Shown piece by piece: positions 8,701-15,862 of a DNA stretch of 64,000 bases; position 1 is the first letter of the stretch, and the number at the start of each line of letters is the position of its first letter. Source of the DNA: AC-32 sp963717725 (lineage in GTDB: Bacteria; Actinomycetota; Thermoleophilia; Gaiellales; Gaiellaceae). The DNA is taken from the NCBI GenBank assembly GCA_963717725.1, contig CAVQWS010000019.1:124001-188000 (forward strand), in the 5' to 3' direction. Position numbers and translations under genes: made by a program. Under the pieces are notes generated by a model, which saw only the letters and a list, made by a program, of their open reading frames with translations, ran no database searches and had not been told where the DNA came from.

Positions 8701-8800
8701 CCGTCGCCGCCGCCAGCCCGAGCACGACGAGCACCAGCGGCCCGCCCCGCCGGCGCAGCCGCGCGCCCGCGAGCCAGAAGGGGAACGAGAGCTTGCGCAT
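5702..8800 (-). CDS. MacB/FtsX-type ABC transporter permease
   Basis: The 1032-residue protein has an N-terminal transmembrane helix (about 22-45), a large extracytoplasmic domain, a cluster of helices near residues 285-500, a second large exterior domain and three C-terminal helices. Two FtsX-type permease units in one chain match the doubled ATPase encoded next. It is the first gene of the operon permease-ATPase-sulfite-oxidase-like protein. The family includes exporters and mechanotransmitters; the substrate is unknown. The ATG at 8800 starts MRKLSFPFWLAG, a normal amphipathic lead into the first helix. Confidence 0.88.
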   Translation of the reverse strand: MRKLSFPFWLAGARLRRRGGPLVLVVLGLAAATAMLAAVLAGTVAAQDREVGRQVEQLPAKVRSVRVNWFSVGGQVAPYATLDASVRRQLGRVLPERATGTSLYREHQFGGALLSLGAVDDLGRWVHLRSGRLPRVCRPQHCEVLVIRRGGPITNVPGLRLVPVGEGDLRTATLFGDAIPAQDLGESAFVEKIRRYHRPAPPPLVLANGVAALDRSPVLHDAYRSYGWVVPLRRGTVRSWSADALATRIEQARTAFQGSSFGFELTAPTDELLAAADSARVAGRRLLLLGGEAVALLLAFAVLVAARQRPDAEALLARLSASGVARWQSGLVVFVESLFAAVAGTVLGWLAGSVAAAAIAGSSGEPAGALLEHSVLSGRGLWIAVAVAAAAALVVTLALVIEPLRLGGFALSPLDVAAVGAALAVVIALARGSANASELLAANGTGLVLLLLPALVGFAAAVAVARLLPLALRGLERVVPENALALRLAALGLARRPGYAAVAVAFVVVSVGFALFASSYRSTLVVAQQQEAAFAVPADEVVSEDLAQLIPVRSVVTAPVERSLAARVSRVTRVAGNITGADVTGITVLGLPRGTLAGIGGWRSDFAAAGPSELARDIDPQRPVALRGPRIPADARQLSLRMVVHGTQLGLVAYVAAPDGSFVPIRLARNEGPRPPVLRAPVPARARGGRLVAFRLEPPPKLEERGADSGAPAVGSVELGPPRVDGRPLTDYGDWLGTVGADRLTRGSALRFHVTLTNEFDTYLRPRQPADGLQIPAVVSPFLATLAGPDRVLGVTVNGEQLRFRVAAVAQRFPGISQSETSDFLVVDRPALESALNTSAPGTGFATELWLDTNPSRRETVEARLRKPPFTALAVASRSQLEHSLRAEPVARAALAMLETAALTAIVLALLGLVLGTLSERRDEAAELFDLEAQGIAPASLRRQLRLRASLAGLAGALGGIVTGIVLSLLVVRFVELTANATSPEPPLELVPDWPLLALAGGLAALAAVALVGAATWRAFRGRVPARYGGAA

Positions 8801-8894
8801 TACCGCGGAGAACGGTAGCCCCCGGCCAGATGGCCCTGCGGGATGGCCGACCGGCCCATTGACGCGGGTTCACGGCTGCCGAGAGGGTACGAAC

Positions 8895-9056
8895 GTGTTT
8901 CTCACTCAGACCCAGATCCTGCTCTGGTGCATCGCGCTGATCATCCTGGAGCTGAACCACCTGAAGTGGATCTGGTGGACCTACTGGGAGTACGCCAAGT
9001 GCGGCCGCAAGCACAAGGACTGCAGCTGCAGCCCCAAGTGGATCATGTACCTCTGA
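8895..9056 (+). CDS. Small Cys-rich membrane protein, 53 residues
   Basis: GTG at 8895 follows GAGAGG (8881-8886) at 8-nt spacing, a clear ribosome-binding site. An N-terminal hydrophobic helix (about residues 5-20) is followed by a Trp/Tyr-rich stretch (WIWWTYWEY) and a basic tail with three cysteines (CGRKHKDCSCSPKW). The cysteines could bind metal or form disulfides. It is encoded alone, convergent with the cytochrome c operon and divergent from the ABC operon. No family was recognised. The unusual aromatic and Cys composition supports a real gene. Confidence 0.65.
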   Translation: MFLTQTQILLWCIALIILELNHLKWIWWTYWEYAKCGRKHKDCSCSPKWIMYL

Positions 9057-9069
9057 GGCCGGCGCGCCG

Positions 9070-9825
9070 TTACTTGAAGGTCTTGATGTAGGTCACGAGC
9101 GCCTGCAAGTCGGCGTCCGAGAGGATGCCGCCCCAGTGAGGCATGCTCACGATCGGCGCGCGGCCGATCACGCTGCCGCTGCGGATCACGTCGGTGATCT
9201 TCTTGTCGGTGTTGAACTCGCTGCGGAAGTCGGCTCCCGAGAGCGGCGGGATCGTCTTGTCCTCCGAGAGCGGATTCGGCACGCCACCGAGCCCGTTCGG
9301 GCCGTGGCAATTGATGCAACCGTCGCGGACGTAGAGCGCCGCGCCCGCCACCTCAAGGCCCTGGTCGCGCGGCACCGGCGGCGGAGTCGCGTCCGGGACG
9401 TTCGGCAGGCCGGAGTGGAGGTACGCGACGAGCTCGTCGACCTGCCGCTTCGAGATCACGGCGCCCCAGACCGGCATGTACGGCTTGGTCGGGTTCGCCG
9501 ACTCGCCGAGCCCGTGGTTGATGATGTGCGTCAGCTGGGCGGCGGTCAGCGTCTTGCCCACCGACTTCAGCTCGGGCACGTCAGGCGAGACGCCGCCCTG
9601 TCCGCTCAGCCCGTGGCACTGGGCGCATGCGAACTGGACGAAGACGTGCGCGCCGGCAGCGACGGTCGGGTCGACGCTCGTCGAGCCCGCTACCGCCGCG
9701 CTGACCGTGCCGACGGTTTTGGTGCGATTGGTGTAGTGACCGGCCCCGAACCCGATCAGCGCGGCGAGCGCCATGAGCAGCAGCACGACTCCTATAACGA
9801 CCCCCACGAGGTTCGGTCGTCTCAT
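9070..9825 (-). CDS. Diheme cytochrome c, membrane anchored
   Basis: The 251-residue protein has an uncleaved or signal-like N-terminal helix (about 6-28) and two class-I cytochrome c domains with haem motifs CAQCH (67-71) and CINCH (170-174). Candidate Met ligands lie in YMPVWG (about 117) and MPHWGG near the C-terminus. The ATG at 9825 overlaps the upstream DUF779 stop as TGATG, which favours this start over the ATG 18 bp upstream. It is third in the aldehyde dehydrogenase operon and likely passes electrons toward the respiratory chain from a periplasmic donor; the donor is not identified. Confidence 0.9.
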   Translation of the reverse strand: MRRPNLVGVVIGVVLLLMALAALIGFGAGHYTNRTKTVGTVSAAVAGSTSVDPTVAAGAHVFVQFACAQCHGLSGQGGVSPDVPELKSVGKTLTAAQLTHIINHGLGESANPTKPYMPVWGAVISKRQVDELVAYLHSGLPNVPDATPPPVPRDQGLEVAGAALYVRDGCINCHGPNGLGGVPNPLSEDKTIPPLSGADFRSEFNTDKKITDVIRSGSVIGRAPIVSMPHWGGILSDADLQALVTYIKTFK

Positions 9826-10187
9826 CAGGAACGATCTTCGCACGCCGCCCAGCCGCCGGACAAGGTCCGGAAGTGCACGCCGGCGAGACCCTCGAGCGAG
9901 AAGCCTTCCGCGGGGCCGGAAGCGACATCGAGCGTGAGCTGCGGCCGGTTCCAGCGCTCGAACAACTCGCGGTCGCAGTAGAAGGGCGCGCCTCCCACCC
10001 GACCGAGCTCGAGGTCGTCGGGCCCCAGCAGCAGCTCGCCCTCACGCAGGCAGATCGGGGAGCTGCCGTCGCAGCAGCCCCCCGACTGGACGAGGATCAG
10101 CGGGCCGAAGGTGGCCGTCAGGTTGCGGAGCACCGTGACCGCGGCGTCCGTCGCGACGACCTGTTGCTGGGCCACCTCCAAGCTCAT
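9825..10187 (-). CDS. DUF779 protein, partner of aldehyde dehydrogenase
   Basis: The 120-residue protein has the DUF779 core, including the conserved QSGGCCDGSSP motif (about residues 36-46) and the GGAPFYCDRELFERW segment. DUF779 genes are routinely found beside AldB/ExaC-type aldehyde dehydrogenases, and the neighbour here is one. The vicinal cysteines suggest metal or thiol chemistry, but the biochemical role is not established. The start at 10187 overlaps the dehydrogenase stop as TGATG and the stop overlaps the cytochrome start in the same way. Confidence 0.85.
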   Translation of the reverse strand: MSLEVAQQQVVATDAAVTVLRNLTATFGPLILVQSGGCCDGSSPICLREGELLLGPDDLELGRVGGAPFYCDRELFERWNRPQLTLDVASGPAEGFSLEGLAGVHFRTLSGGWAACEDRS

Positions 10188-11728
10188 CAGAAGAACCCGA
10201 GCGGCTTGGGGTCGTAGCTGACGAGCATGCACTTCGTCTGCGTGTAGTGGTCGAGCATCATCTTGTGGTTCTCACGCCCGACGCCCGAGACCTTGTAGCC
10301 GCCGAAGGCCGCGTGGGCCGGGTAGAGGTGGTAGCAGTTCGTCCAGACCCGCCCGGCCTGAATGCCGCGCGCCATCCTGAACGCCCTGCTCTGGTCGCGG
10401 GTCCAGACGCCCGCGCCGAGGCCGTAGAGGGTGTCGTTTGCGATCGCGAGCGCCTCTTCCTCGGTCTTGAACGTCGTCACCGCGAGCACCGGACCGAAGA
10501 TCTCCTCCTGGAAGATCCGCATCTCGTTGGTGCCCTTGAAGACGGTCGGCTCGAAGAAGTAACCCTCCTCGAGCTCACCCTCGAAGTGGGCCCGGTGGCC
10601 GCCGGTCAGCAGCTCCGCGCCCTCGTCGAGGCCGATCTGCACGTAGTTCTCGATCTTCTCCAGCTGCGCGGCCGAGACCTGCGGGCCGAGCATCGTCGAG
10701 GGATCCAGCGGGTCGCCCTGGCGAATCTGCTCGATCCGCGCCAGGCAGCGCGCTATGAACTCGTCGTAGATCGACTCCTGGATCAGCGCCCTCGAGGGAC
10801 AAGTGCAGACCTCGCCCTTGTTGAAGGCGTAGAGCACGAGGCCCTCGACCGCCTTGTCGAGGAACTCGTCGTCCTCGGCCATCACGTCGGCGAAGAAGAT
10901 GTTCGGCGACTTGCCGCCGAGCTCCGTCGTCGAGGGGATGATGTTCTGGGCGGCGTACTGCATGATCAGCCGCCCGGTGACGGTCTCGCCGGTGAAGGCG
11001 ATCTTGGCGATCCGCTTGCTCGTCGCGAGCGCCTTGCCGATCTCGGCGCCGGGGCCGTTCACGATGTTGATCACGCCCGGCGGGACGATGTCCTCGATCA
11101 GCTCTGCGAACTTGAGGATCGACCACGGGGTCGGGCTGGCCGGCTTGAGCACGACGCAGTTCCCGGCCGCGATCGCCGGTGCGAGCTTCCACGCCGCCAT
11201 CAGCAGCGGGAAGTTGAACGGAATGATCTGGCCAACGACACCCAGCGGCTCCTTGAAGTGGTACGCGTAGGTGTCGTGATCGATCTCGTCGATCGTCCCC
11301 TCTTCGGCCCGGATCACCGAGGCGAAGTAGCGGAAGTGGTCGACGGCGAGCGGGATGTCGGCGGCGAGCGTCTCACGGACCGGCTTTCCGTTCTCCCAGC
11401 TCTCAGCGACCGCCAGCATCTCGAGGTTCTCCTCGATCGCGTCTGCGATCCGGTTCAGGACCTTCGAGCGCTCGGCGAGCGACGTGGCCGCCCAGTCGTT
11501 CTTGGCGGCGTGAGCGGCGTCGAGCGCAAGCTCGACGTCGTCCGGGGTCGAGAGCGGCACCTCGGTGAACGGCTTGCCGGTGACCGGCGAGATGTTTTCC
11601 GCGTAGCGGCCCTCGATCGGGGCGACCCAGTGTCCCCCGATGAAGTTCTCGTAGCGGGGCTTCAGCTCGACCGGGCTGCCCATCAGCCCAGGTGCCTCGT
11701 ACCCCACGGTCTTCTCGATGGTTGCCAT
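10187..11728 (-). CDS. NAD(P)-dependent aldehyde dehydrogenase, AldB/ExaC type
   Basis: The 513-residue protein is full length for the family. Catalytic residues are E269 (TELGGKSP) and C308 (GEVCTCPSR), and the cofactor-binding stretch FTGETVTG is present. The closest recognised subgroup is acetaldehyde/chloroacetaldehyde dehydrogenase, which is typically paired with DUF779 as here. It oxidises aldehydes to acids in the cytoplasm. It is the first gene of a three-gene operon with the DUF779 protein and a diheme cytochrome. GGAGACGCG upstream of the ATG serves as ribosome-binding site, and inverted repeats lie further upstream. Confidence 0.93.
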   Translation of the reverse strand: MATIEKTVGYEAPGLMGSPVELKPRYENFIGGHWVAPIEGRYAENISPVTGKPFTEVPLSTPDDVELALDAAHAAKNDWAATSLAERSKVLNRIADAIEENLEMLAVAESWENGKPVRETLAADIPLAVDHFRYFASVIRAEEGTIDEIDHDTYAYHFKEPLGVVGQIIPFNFPLLMAAWKLAPAIAAGNCVVLKPASPTPWSILKFAELIEDIVPPGVINIVNGPGAEIGKALATSKRIAKIAFTGETVTGRLIMQYAAQNIIPSTTELGGKSPNIFFADVMAEDDEFLDKAVEGLVLYAFNKGEVCTCPSRALIQESIYDEFIARCLARIEQIRQGDPLDPSTMLGPQVSAAQLEKIENYVQIGLDEGAELLTGGHRAHFEGELEEGYFFEPTVFKGTNEMRIFQEEIFGPVLAVTTFKTEEEALAIANDTLYGLGAGVWTRDQSRAFRMARGIQAGRVWTNCYHLYPAHAAFGGYKVSGVGRENHKMMLDHYTQTKCMLVSYDPKPLGFF

Positions 11729-11752
11729 CGCGTCTCCTTTCGAGAAGAGGGT

Positions 11753-11770
11753 CCGGGCGCAAATGCCCGG
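11753..11770. promoter_or_regulatory. Inverted repeat upstream of aldehyde dehydrogenase
   Basis: CCGGGC (11753-11758) and GCCCGG (11765-11770) flank GCAAAT, 25 bp upstream of the dehydrogenase start. It could be an operator or a leader hairpin. Confidence 0.4.
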
Positions 11771-11792
11771 CTTCCGACAGCTTCGCGCGTTG

Positions 11793-11821
11793 CCGGCGCC
11801 GTGCCATCGGGGCGGCGCCGG
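11793..11821. terminator. Strong hairpin downstream of the hydrogenase operon
   Basis: CCGGCGCC (11793-11800) pairs perfectly with GGCGCCGG (11814-11821) around a 13-nt loop. It lies 25 bp past the hypA-like stop and could end the hydrogenase transcript. There is no T-run, so a role in the dehydrogenase promoter is also possible. Confidence 0.4.
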
Positions 11822-11845
11822 ACCGCGGTTGCCGGAAAACCCGTA

Positions 11846-12112
11846 CTAGGGCGTCTCGACGTCGATCGACTCGAGCACGACGCCCTGGGCGTGCGGCTCG
11901 GTGGGGTCGGTGCCGAGCTCGGCCTCGACCGCTGCGCCCTCGGCCAAGGTGCCGCGCGAGGCCTGCTCGAAGTGCTCGCGGAAGTGGGTGTCGGTGAAGT
12001 GCGAGAGCGCGCCGAGCCGGACGCGGATCCGCGTCACCCGCGCCGCGCCCGCCGAGCTCACCTCGGCCTCCAGCTTCCGGATCAGGTCGTCCATCAGCAC
12101 CTTTTCGTGCAT
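11846..12112 (-). CDS. HypA-like nickel chaperone lacking the zinc-ribbon domain
   Basis: The product has 88 residues against about 113 for HypA. It keeps the N-terminal MHE, whose His2 binds nickel in HypA, and the core VTRIRVRLGALSHF followed by a helical FREHF segment. The two CxxC pairs that form the structural zinc site are absent; the protein ends in LESIDVETP. It is the last gene of the hydrogenase operon and overlaps the protease gene by 19 bp. A nickel-delivery role is likely from context, but without the zinc domain its regulation must differ. A shortened paralogue is more likely than a truncation, because the end is well defined. Confidence 0.8.
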   Translation of the reverse strand: MHEKVLMDDLIRKLEAEVSSAGAARVTRIRVRLGALSHFTDTHFREHFEQASRGTLAEGAAVEAELGTDPTEPHAQGVVLESIDVETP

Positions 12113-12594
12113 TCGGCCACCTCCTCGCGAATCGCGTCGGCCACCTCGTGCGCAGCGCGCCCGACTTCCGGGCTAAGCGTCTCGCCTGTCTCGAAGCTTT
12201 TACCCTCGATCCCGTAGACGATCACGTTCCGCGGGAGTCGGTCGAGAGCACGCGCGAGCTCAACCGCCTCGGCGAGTCCGAAGTGATGCGTCGAGGTGTC
12301 GTAGAGCCGCGCGGGAAGCTCGTCGGCACTCGCGTCGTGGCGATGCACCGTTCCGGGCTCGCCGCCAGAGGACACGGCGTCGACGAGCCACAACTCCTCG
12401 GCGCCCTCCCAGGCGTCGATCAACGAGGTCGGCTCGCCCTCGCGCTCAAGCACCTCCACGCCGTCGGGCAACGAACCCTCGAGCAGCCGAGCGACGACGA
12501 GCCCGACGACGTCGTCGTTCCGCCAGGCGTTCCCGATACCAATTACGCGCGTTGGACGTCCAGCTTCAGGAAGTGGGTCGCGCACGAGATGCAC
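12094..12594 (-). CDS. Hydrogenase maturation endopeptidase (HybD/HycI family)
   Basis: The protein has the family signature GIGNAWRNDDVVG near its N-terminus, followed by a VDAV motif and a conserved STHHFGL stretch. These peptidases use bound nickel to recognise the large subunit and remove its C-terminal extension. The start is uncertain: GTG 12594 is the longest, and GTG 12585 also leaves the motif at a normal distance. Either start overlaps the 3' end of the large-subunit gene by 43-52 bp. The large subunit here ends 12 residues after its last cysteine-containing motif, so any cleaved extension is short. Confidence 0.88.
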   Translation of the reverse strand: MHLVRDPLPEAGRPTRVIGIGNAWRNDDVVGLVVARLLEGSLPDGVEVLEREGEPTSLIDAWEGAEELWLVDAVSSGGEPGTVHRHDASADELPARLYDTSTHHFGLAEAVELARALDRLPRNVIVYGIEGKSFETGETLSPEVGRAAHEVADAIREEVAECTKRC

Positions 12595-13842
12595 GGGTCG
12601 TAGTTGCGGATCGTCTGCTCGCAGAGCAATGCGAGCTCGTCGTCGGGGACTTCGAGGTTGCGCTCGACCACGCCGCGCAGGTCCTCCTCGATCGTGCGCT
12701 GGTTCTGCGAGGTCGGCGGGACGATCTTGGCGTCGAGGATCGTGCCGCCGGCGTCAAGCTCGTAGCGGTGGTAGAGGATCCCGCGCGGCGCCTCGGTGCA
12801 GCCGTAGCCGATGCCCGCGCGCGGCTCGACCTCGAGGGCGGGCGCGTCGGGCTCCTCGTAGTCGGCGATCAGGCGCAGCGCCTCGTCGGCGGCGTAGACG
12901 AGCTCGACCGAGCGGACGACGATGCTGCGGAAGGGGTTGCGCTCGCCGGGCTCGAGACCGGCCTCCTTGGCGGCCTCGGCGGCGCCGGGCGAGAGCCGGC
13001 CGGCAGAGAGCGCGAAGCGGGCCAGCGGCCCGCAGAGGTAGGAACCGCGCGCGCGCAGCTGCGAGTGCAGCGCGTTCGACCACTCGACGTGCTCCTCGAC
13101 GAAGTGCTCGTCGTACTCGGCGACGGCGATGTGGAGCCCGCGGTTCGAGACGATCCGGCCGCGCTCGATCGGGTACTCGCCCGGCTCGTCCAGCGCCACC
13201 AGCTCGTAGTCCTGCTCGTAGTCGGGGAAGTCAAGGCCCGCGGTCAGGCGCACGGTCTCGAGCGCGAGCTCCCGCGCCCGTTCGAGCTTCTCGACGAGCG
13301 GCCGCAGCTCACGCTTGCGGGGCGTCCGGTACCAGCCGCCCACGCGGACGTTGATCGGGTGCACCTCACGGCCCCCGACGAGCGCCATTAACTCGTTGCC
13401 GATCTTCTTCAGCTCGAGCGCCTGCGCCACTGCTGCCGGGTTGTCGCGCGCCAGCTCGATCGCGCTCTCGTAGCCGAGGAAGTCGGGCAGGTGGAGCATG
13501 TAGACGTGCAGCGCGTGGCTCTCGATCCACTCGCCGCAGTAGAGAAGCCGCCGTAGCGCCCGCAGCTGGCCGCTCGACCTCGACGCCGCAGGCCTGCTCC
13601 ATCGCCGCGCACGAGCTCATCTGGTAGGCGACGGGGCAGATCCCGCAGATGCGCGCCGTGATGTCGGGCGCCTCGGTGAAGGCGCGGCCGCGCAGGAAGG
13701 CCTCGAAGAAGCGCGGCGGCTCGTAGATGTTGAGCTTGACCTCTTCGACCTCGCCGCCAGCGATCCGGACGATCATCGCGCCCTCGCCCTCGACGCGGGC
13801 GAGGTAGTCCGTCTTGATCGTCTTAGTCCTGGCCCTGGCCAT
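12543..13842 (-). CDS. hydA: [NiFe] hydrogenase large (alpha) subunit, group 3b type, with a single-base frameshift
   Basis: The N-terminal part (ATG 13842) carries the first nickel motif RICGICPVAYQ. The C-terminal part carries LLYCGEWIESHALH, VHPINVRVGGW and the second motif DPCISCATHFLKLDV. The two parts are in different frames; the switch is at about 13569, where deleting one C/G of a GGCC run restores a continuous protein reading GVEVERQLRALRRLLYCGEWI. The whole would be about 432 residues, normal for group 3b enzymes. It binds the NiFe(CN)2CO centre matured by the adjacent Hyp proteins and the protease. An assembly error is the likeliest cause of the shift. Confidence 0.9.
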
Positions 13843-14593
13843 TCGCCCTGGCAGTCTCGAACGCCTCGACGTTGAAGGTGCGGAAGACCCGCTCGACGCC
13901 CGCGTCGCCGAGGCCGAGCACACGCAGCTGCTTCGTCAGCGAGACGGTGTTGGGCGTCTCCATCGGTCCGAAGCAGCCGTAGCAGCCGCGGTCGTAGGCC
14001 GGGCAGAGCGCGCCGCAGCCCGCGTGCGTGACCGGCCCGAGGCAGGGCGTACCGTGGGCGACCATCACGCAGACGTTGCCGCGCCGCTTGCACTCCTGGC
14101 AGACGCTGGCCGAGGAGATCTGCGGGCGGCGTCCGTGCAGGAAGGCGGTCAGCACCTCGAGCAGCTGCGCCTTGTTGATCGGGCAGCCGTGGAGCTCGAA
14201 GTCGACCGCAACGTGCGCGGAGATCGGCGTCGAGGTCTCGAGCGTCGAGATGTAGGCCGGCGTGGCGTAGACGGCCGAGACGAACTCGTCCACGTCGGAG
14301 AAGTTCTTCAGCGCCTGGATCCCGCCGGCGGTCGCGCAGGCACCGATCGTGACGAGCTTCTTCGAGACGCGCCGCACCTCCCGGATCCGCTCCGCGTCGT
14401 GCGCGGTCGTGACCGAGCCCTCGACGAGCGAGAGGTCGTACGGGCCTTTCGCAGTCGCACGCCGCGCCTCGACGAAGTACGCGATCTCGACCTCGCCGGC
14501 CAGCGCGAGCAGCTCGTCCTCGCAGTCGAGCAGCGAGAGCTGGCAGCCGTCGCAGGAGGCGAACTTCCAGACGGCGAGCTTGGGTTTCCTCAT
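13823..14593 (-). CDS. hydD: [NiFe] hydrogenase small (delta) subunit
   Basis: The 256-residue protein lacks a Tat signal, as expected for a cytoplasmic group 3 enzyme. The proximal-cluster cysteines begin with CDGC at 14-17; the remaining cysteines (GACATAGG, HGCPINK, and the C-terminal CGALCPAYDRGCYGCFG) suit three Fe-S clusters. The start ATG 14593 overlaps the gamma-subunit stop as ATGA, and the stop overlaps the large-subunit start by 20 bp. It relays electrons between the NiFe site and the beta/gamma subunits. Confidence 0.93.
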   Translation of the reverse strand: MRKPKLAVWKFASCDGCQLSLLDCEDELLALAGEVEIAYFVEARRATAKGPYDLSLVEGSVTTAHDAERIREVRRVSKKLVTIGACATAGGIQALKNFSDVDEFVSAVYATPAYISTLETSTPISAHVAVDFELHGCPINKAQLLEVLTAFLHGRRPQISSASVCQECKRRGNVCVMVAHGTPCLGPVTHAGCGALCPAYDRGCYGCFGPMETPNTVSLTKQLRVLGLGDAGVERVFRTFNVEAFETARANGQGQD

Positions 14594-15416
14594 AGCTCCC
14601 GCACCGCCATCAATGGTGCGACCTCGTCCCAGCGGTAGACGGGGCCGTCGCGGCAGATCAGCGTCGGGCCGAGCTGGCAGTGGCCGCAGAGGCCGACCCC
14701 GCACTGCATGTTCCGCTCCATCGAGACGAAGATCCGCTCCGGCGCGACGCCGCGCTCGAGCAGCGCCTGCGCGCTCGTCCGCATCATGATCTCCGGGCCG
14801 CAGACAAACGCCGTCGCGACGGCCGGGTCGAAGCGAGCCGAGCCGACGAGCTTGGCGACGAAGCCGACCTTGCCCTCCCAGCCCGGGTCGGCCGCGTCGA
14901 CGGTGACGTCGACCTGGAGCGGCGCCGCCAGCGCTCGAGCTCCTTCGGGTAGAGCAGCTCGGCGGGGGTACGGCTGCCGTAGAGCAGCGCCGCCTCGCCG
15001 AAGTCGCCACGCCGGCGCACGAGCTCGTAGACGACCCCGCGCAGCGGCGCGAGGCCGATCCCGCCCGCGATCACGACCACGTCGCCGCCCTCGCCGAGCG
15101 GCCAGGCGTTGCCGAGCGGCCCGCGCACGCCGAGCACGGTCCCGGGCTTCGCGGCGCAGATCGCCTCCGTCACCGCGCCGACCGCCCGCACGGTGTGCAC
15201 GAGCACCCCGTCCGCCTGGCCCGAGACCGAGATCGGCACCTCGCCGACCCCGAAGGCGTAGAGCATCGTGAACTGCCCTGGCGCGACGGACAGGGGCGCG
15301 CCCGAGACGGGCTCGAGCTCGAGCGTCCAGGTGTCGTTCGTCTCGCGCCTGCGCCGCGTGACGCGGAACGGGCGGGGCGCCATCGGCGCCGGCTGCTCAG
15401 GCGCCGTCGCGGCCAT
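14590..15416 (-). CDS. hydG: Hydrogenase gamma subunit, FAD/NAD(P)-binding, with a frameshift
   Basis: The first part (ATG 15416 or 15383) has the ferredoxin-reductase FAD domain and the nucleotide-binding GGIGLAPLRG motif. The reading frame then shifts near 14920, after KELERWR. The continuation in another frame reads VDVTVDAADPGW, then CGPEIM and the C-terminal 2Fe-2S motif CGVGLCGHCQLGPTLIC. Adding one base near 14920 gives an intact protein of about 275 residues. It would exchange electrons with NAD(P)(H). The gene overlaps both neighbours. Confidence 0.88.
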
Positions 15417-15862
15417 AGAGATCCAGGAGTCGGAGCCTCGTCCACTGCAGGCGCTCGATCAGCACCTGGGCGAAGCGGGACATCAGCTCGTAGCCGAGCT
15501 TCGGGTCGGCCTCGCATTTGCCCGCGCAGGCAGGCGCCGTCGAATGCGGTCGCGCGCAGTGGCGTCAGCGCCCGCGCGTCGAAGTGCCAGCGGTAGGGCG
15601 GGAAGAGCCACGACCAGCCCACGACCTCGCCGGCCTCGAGGGTCTCGATCATCGCCGGCCCGCGCGCCGGTACGTAGGTCTCGAGCGCGACCATCCCGTG
15701 GCGGACGAGGTAGAAGGTGTCGGCCTGGTCGCCCTGGCGGAAGAGGACGGTGCCCTGGTCGAAGTGGACGTTGCTCCCGCAGCCGGCGATCAGCTCCAGC
15801 TGCTCGGACGCGAGCCCGTGGAAGACGGGCACGTCGCGCAGCAGGGCGTCAATGGCCTCCAT
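15397..15862 (-). CDS. Cyclic-nucleotide-binding-domain (Crp-like) protein, no DNA-binding domain, frameshifted
   Basis: From ATG 15862 the protein shows a cyclic-nucleotide-binding beta roll (FHGLASEQLELIAG, VLFRQGDQADTFYLVRHG, EAGEVVGWSWLFPP). The frame shifts at about 15523, where one extra G/C splits CLRGK from CEADPKLGYELMSRF. Removing it gives about 154 residues ending YGRDGA. There is no helix-turn-helix, so it is not a classical Crp regulator; it sits inside the hydrogenase operon, as similar proteins do in other actinobacterial group 3b operons, and may sense a ligand for the complex. Its function is unknown. Confidence 0.8.

Noticed and set aside
10247..12217. A 656-codon plus-strand open frame opposite the aldehyde dehydrogenase and hypA genes
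   Set aside because: It is antisense to recognised genes, has low-complexity Arg/Asp/Leu composition and no family match. Such frames arise from GC-rich third positions.
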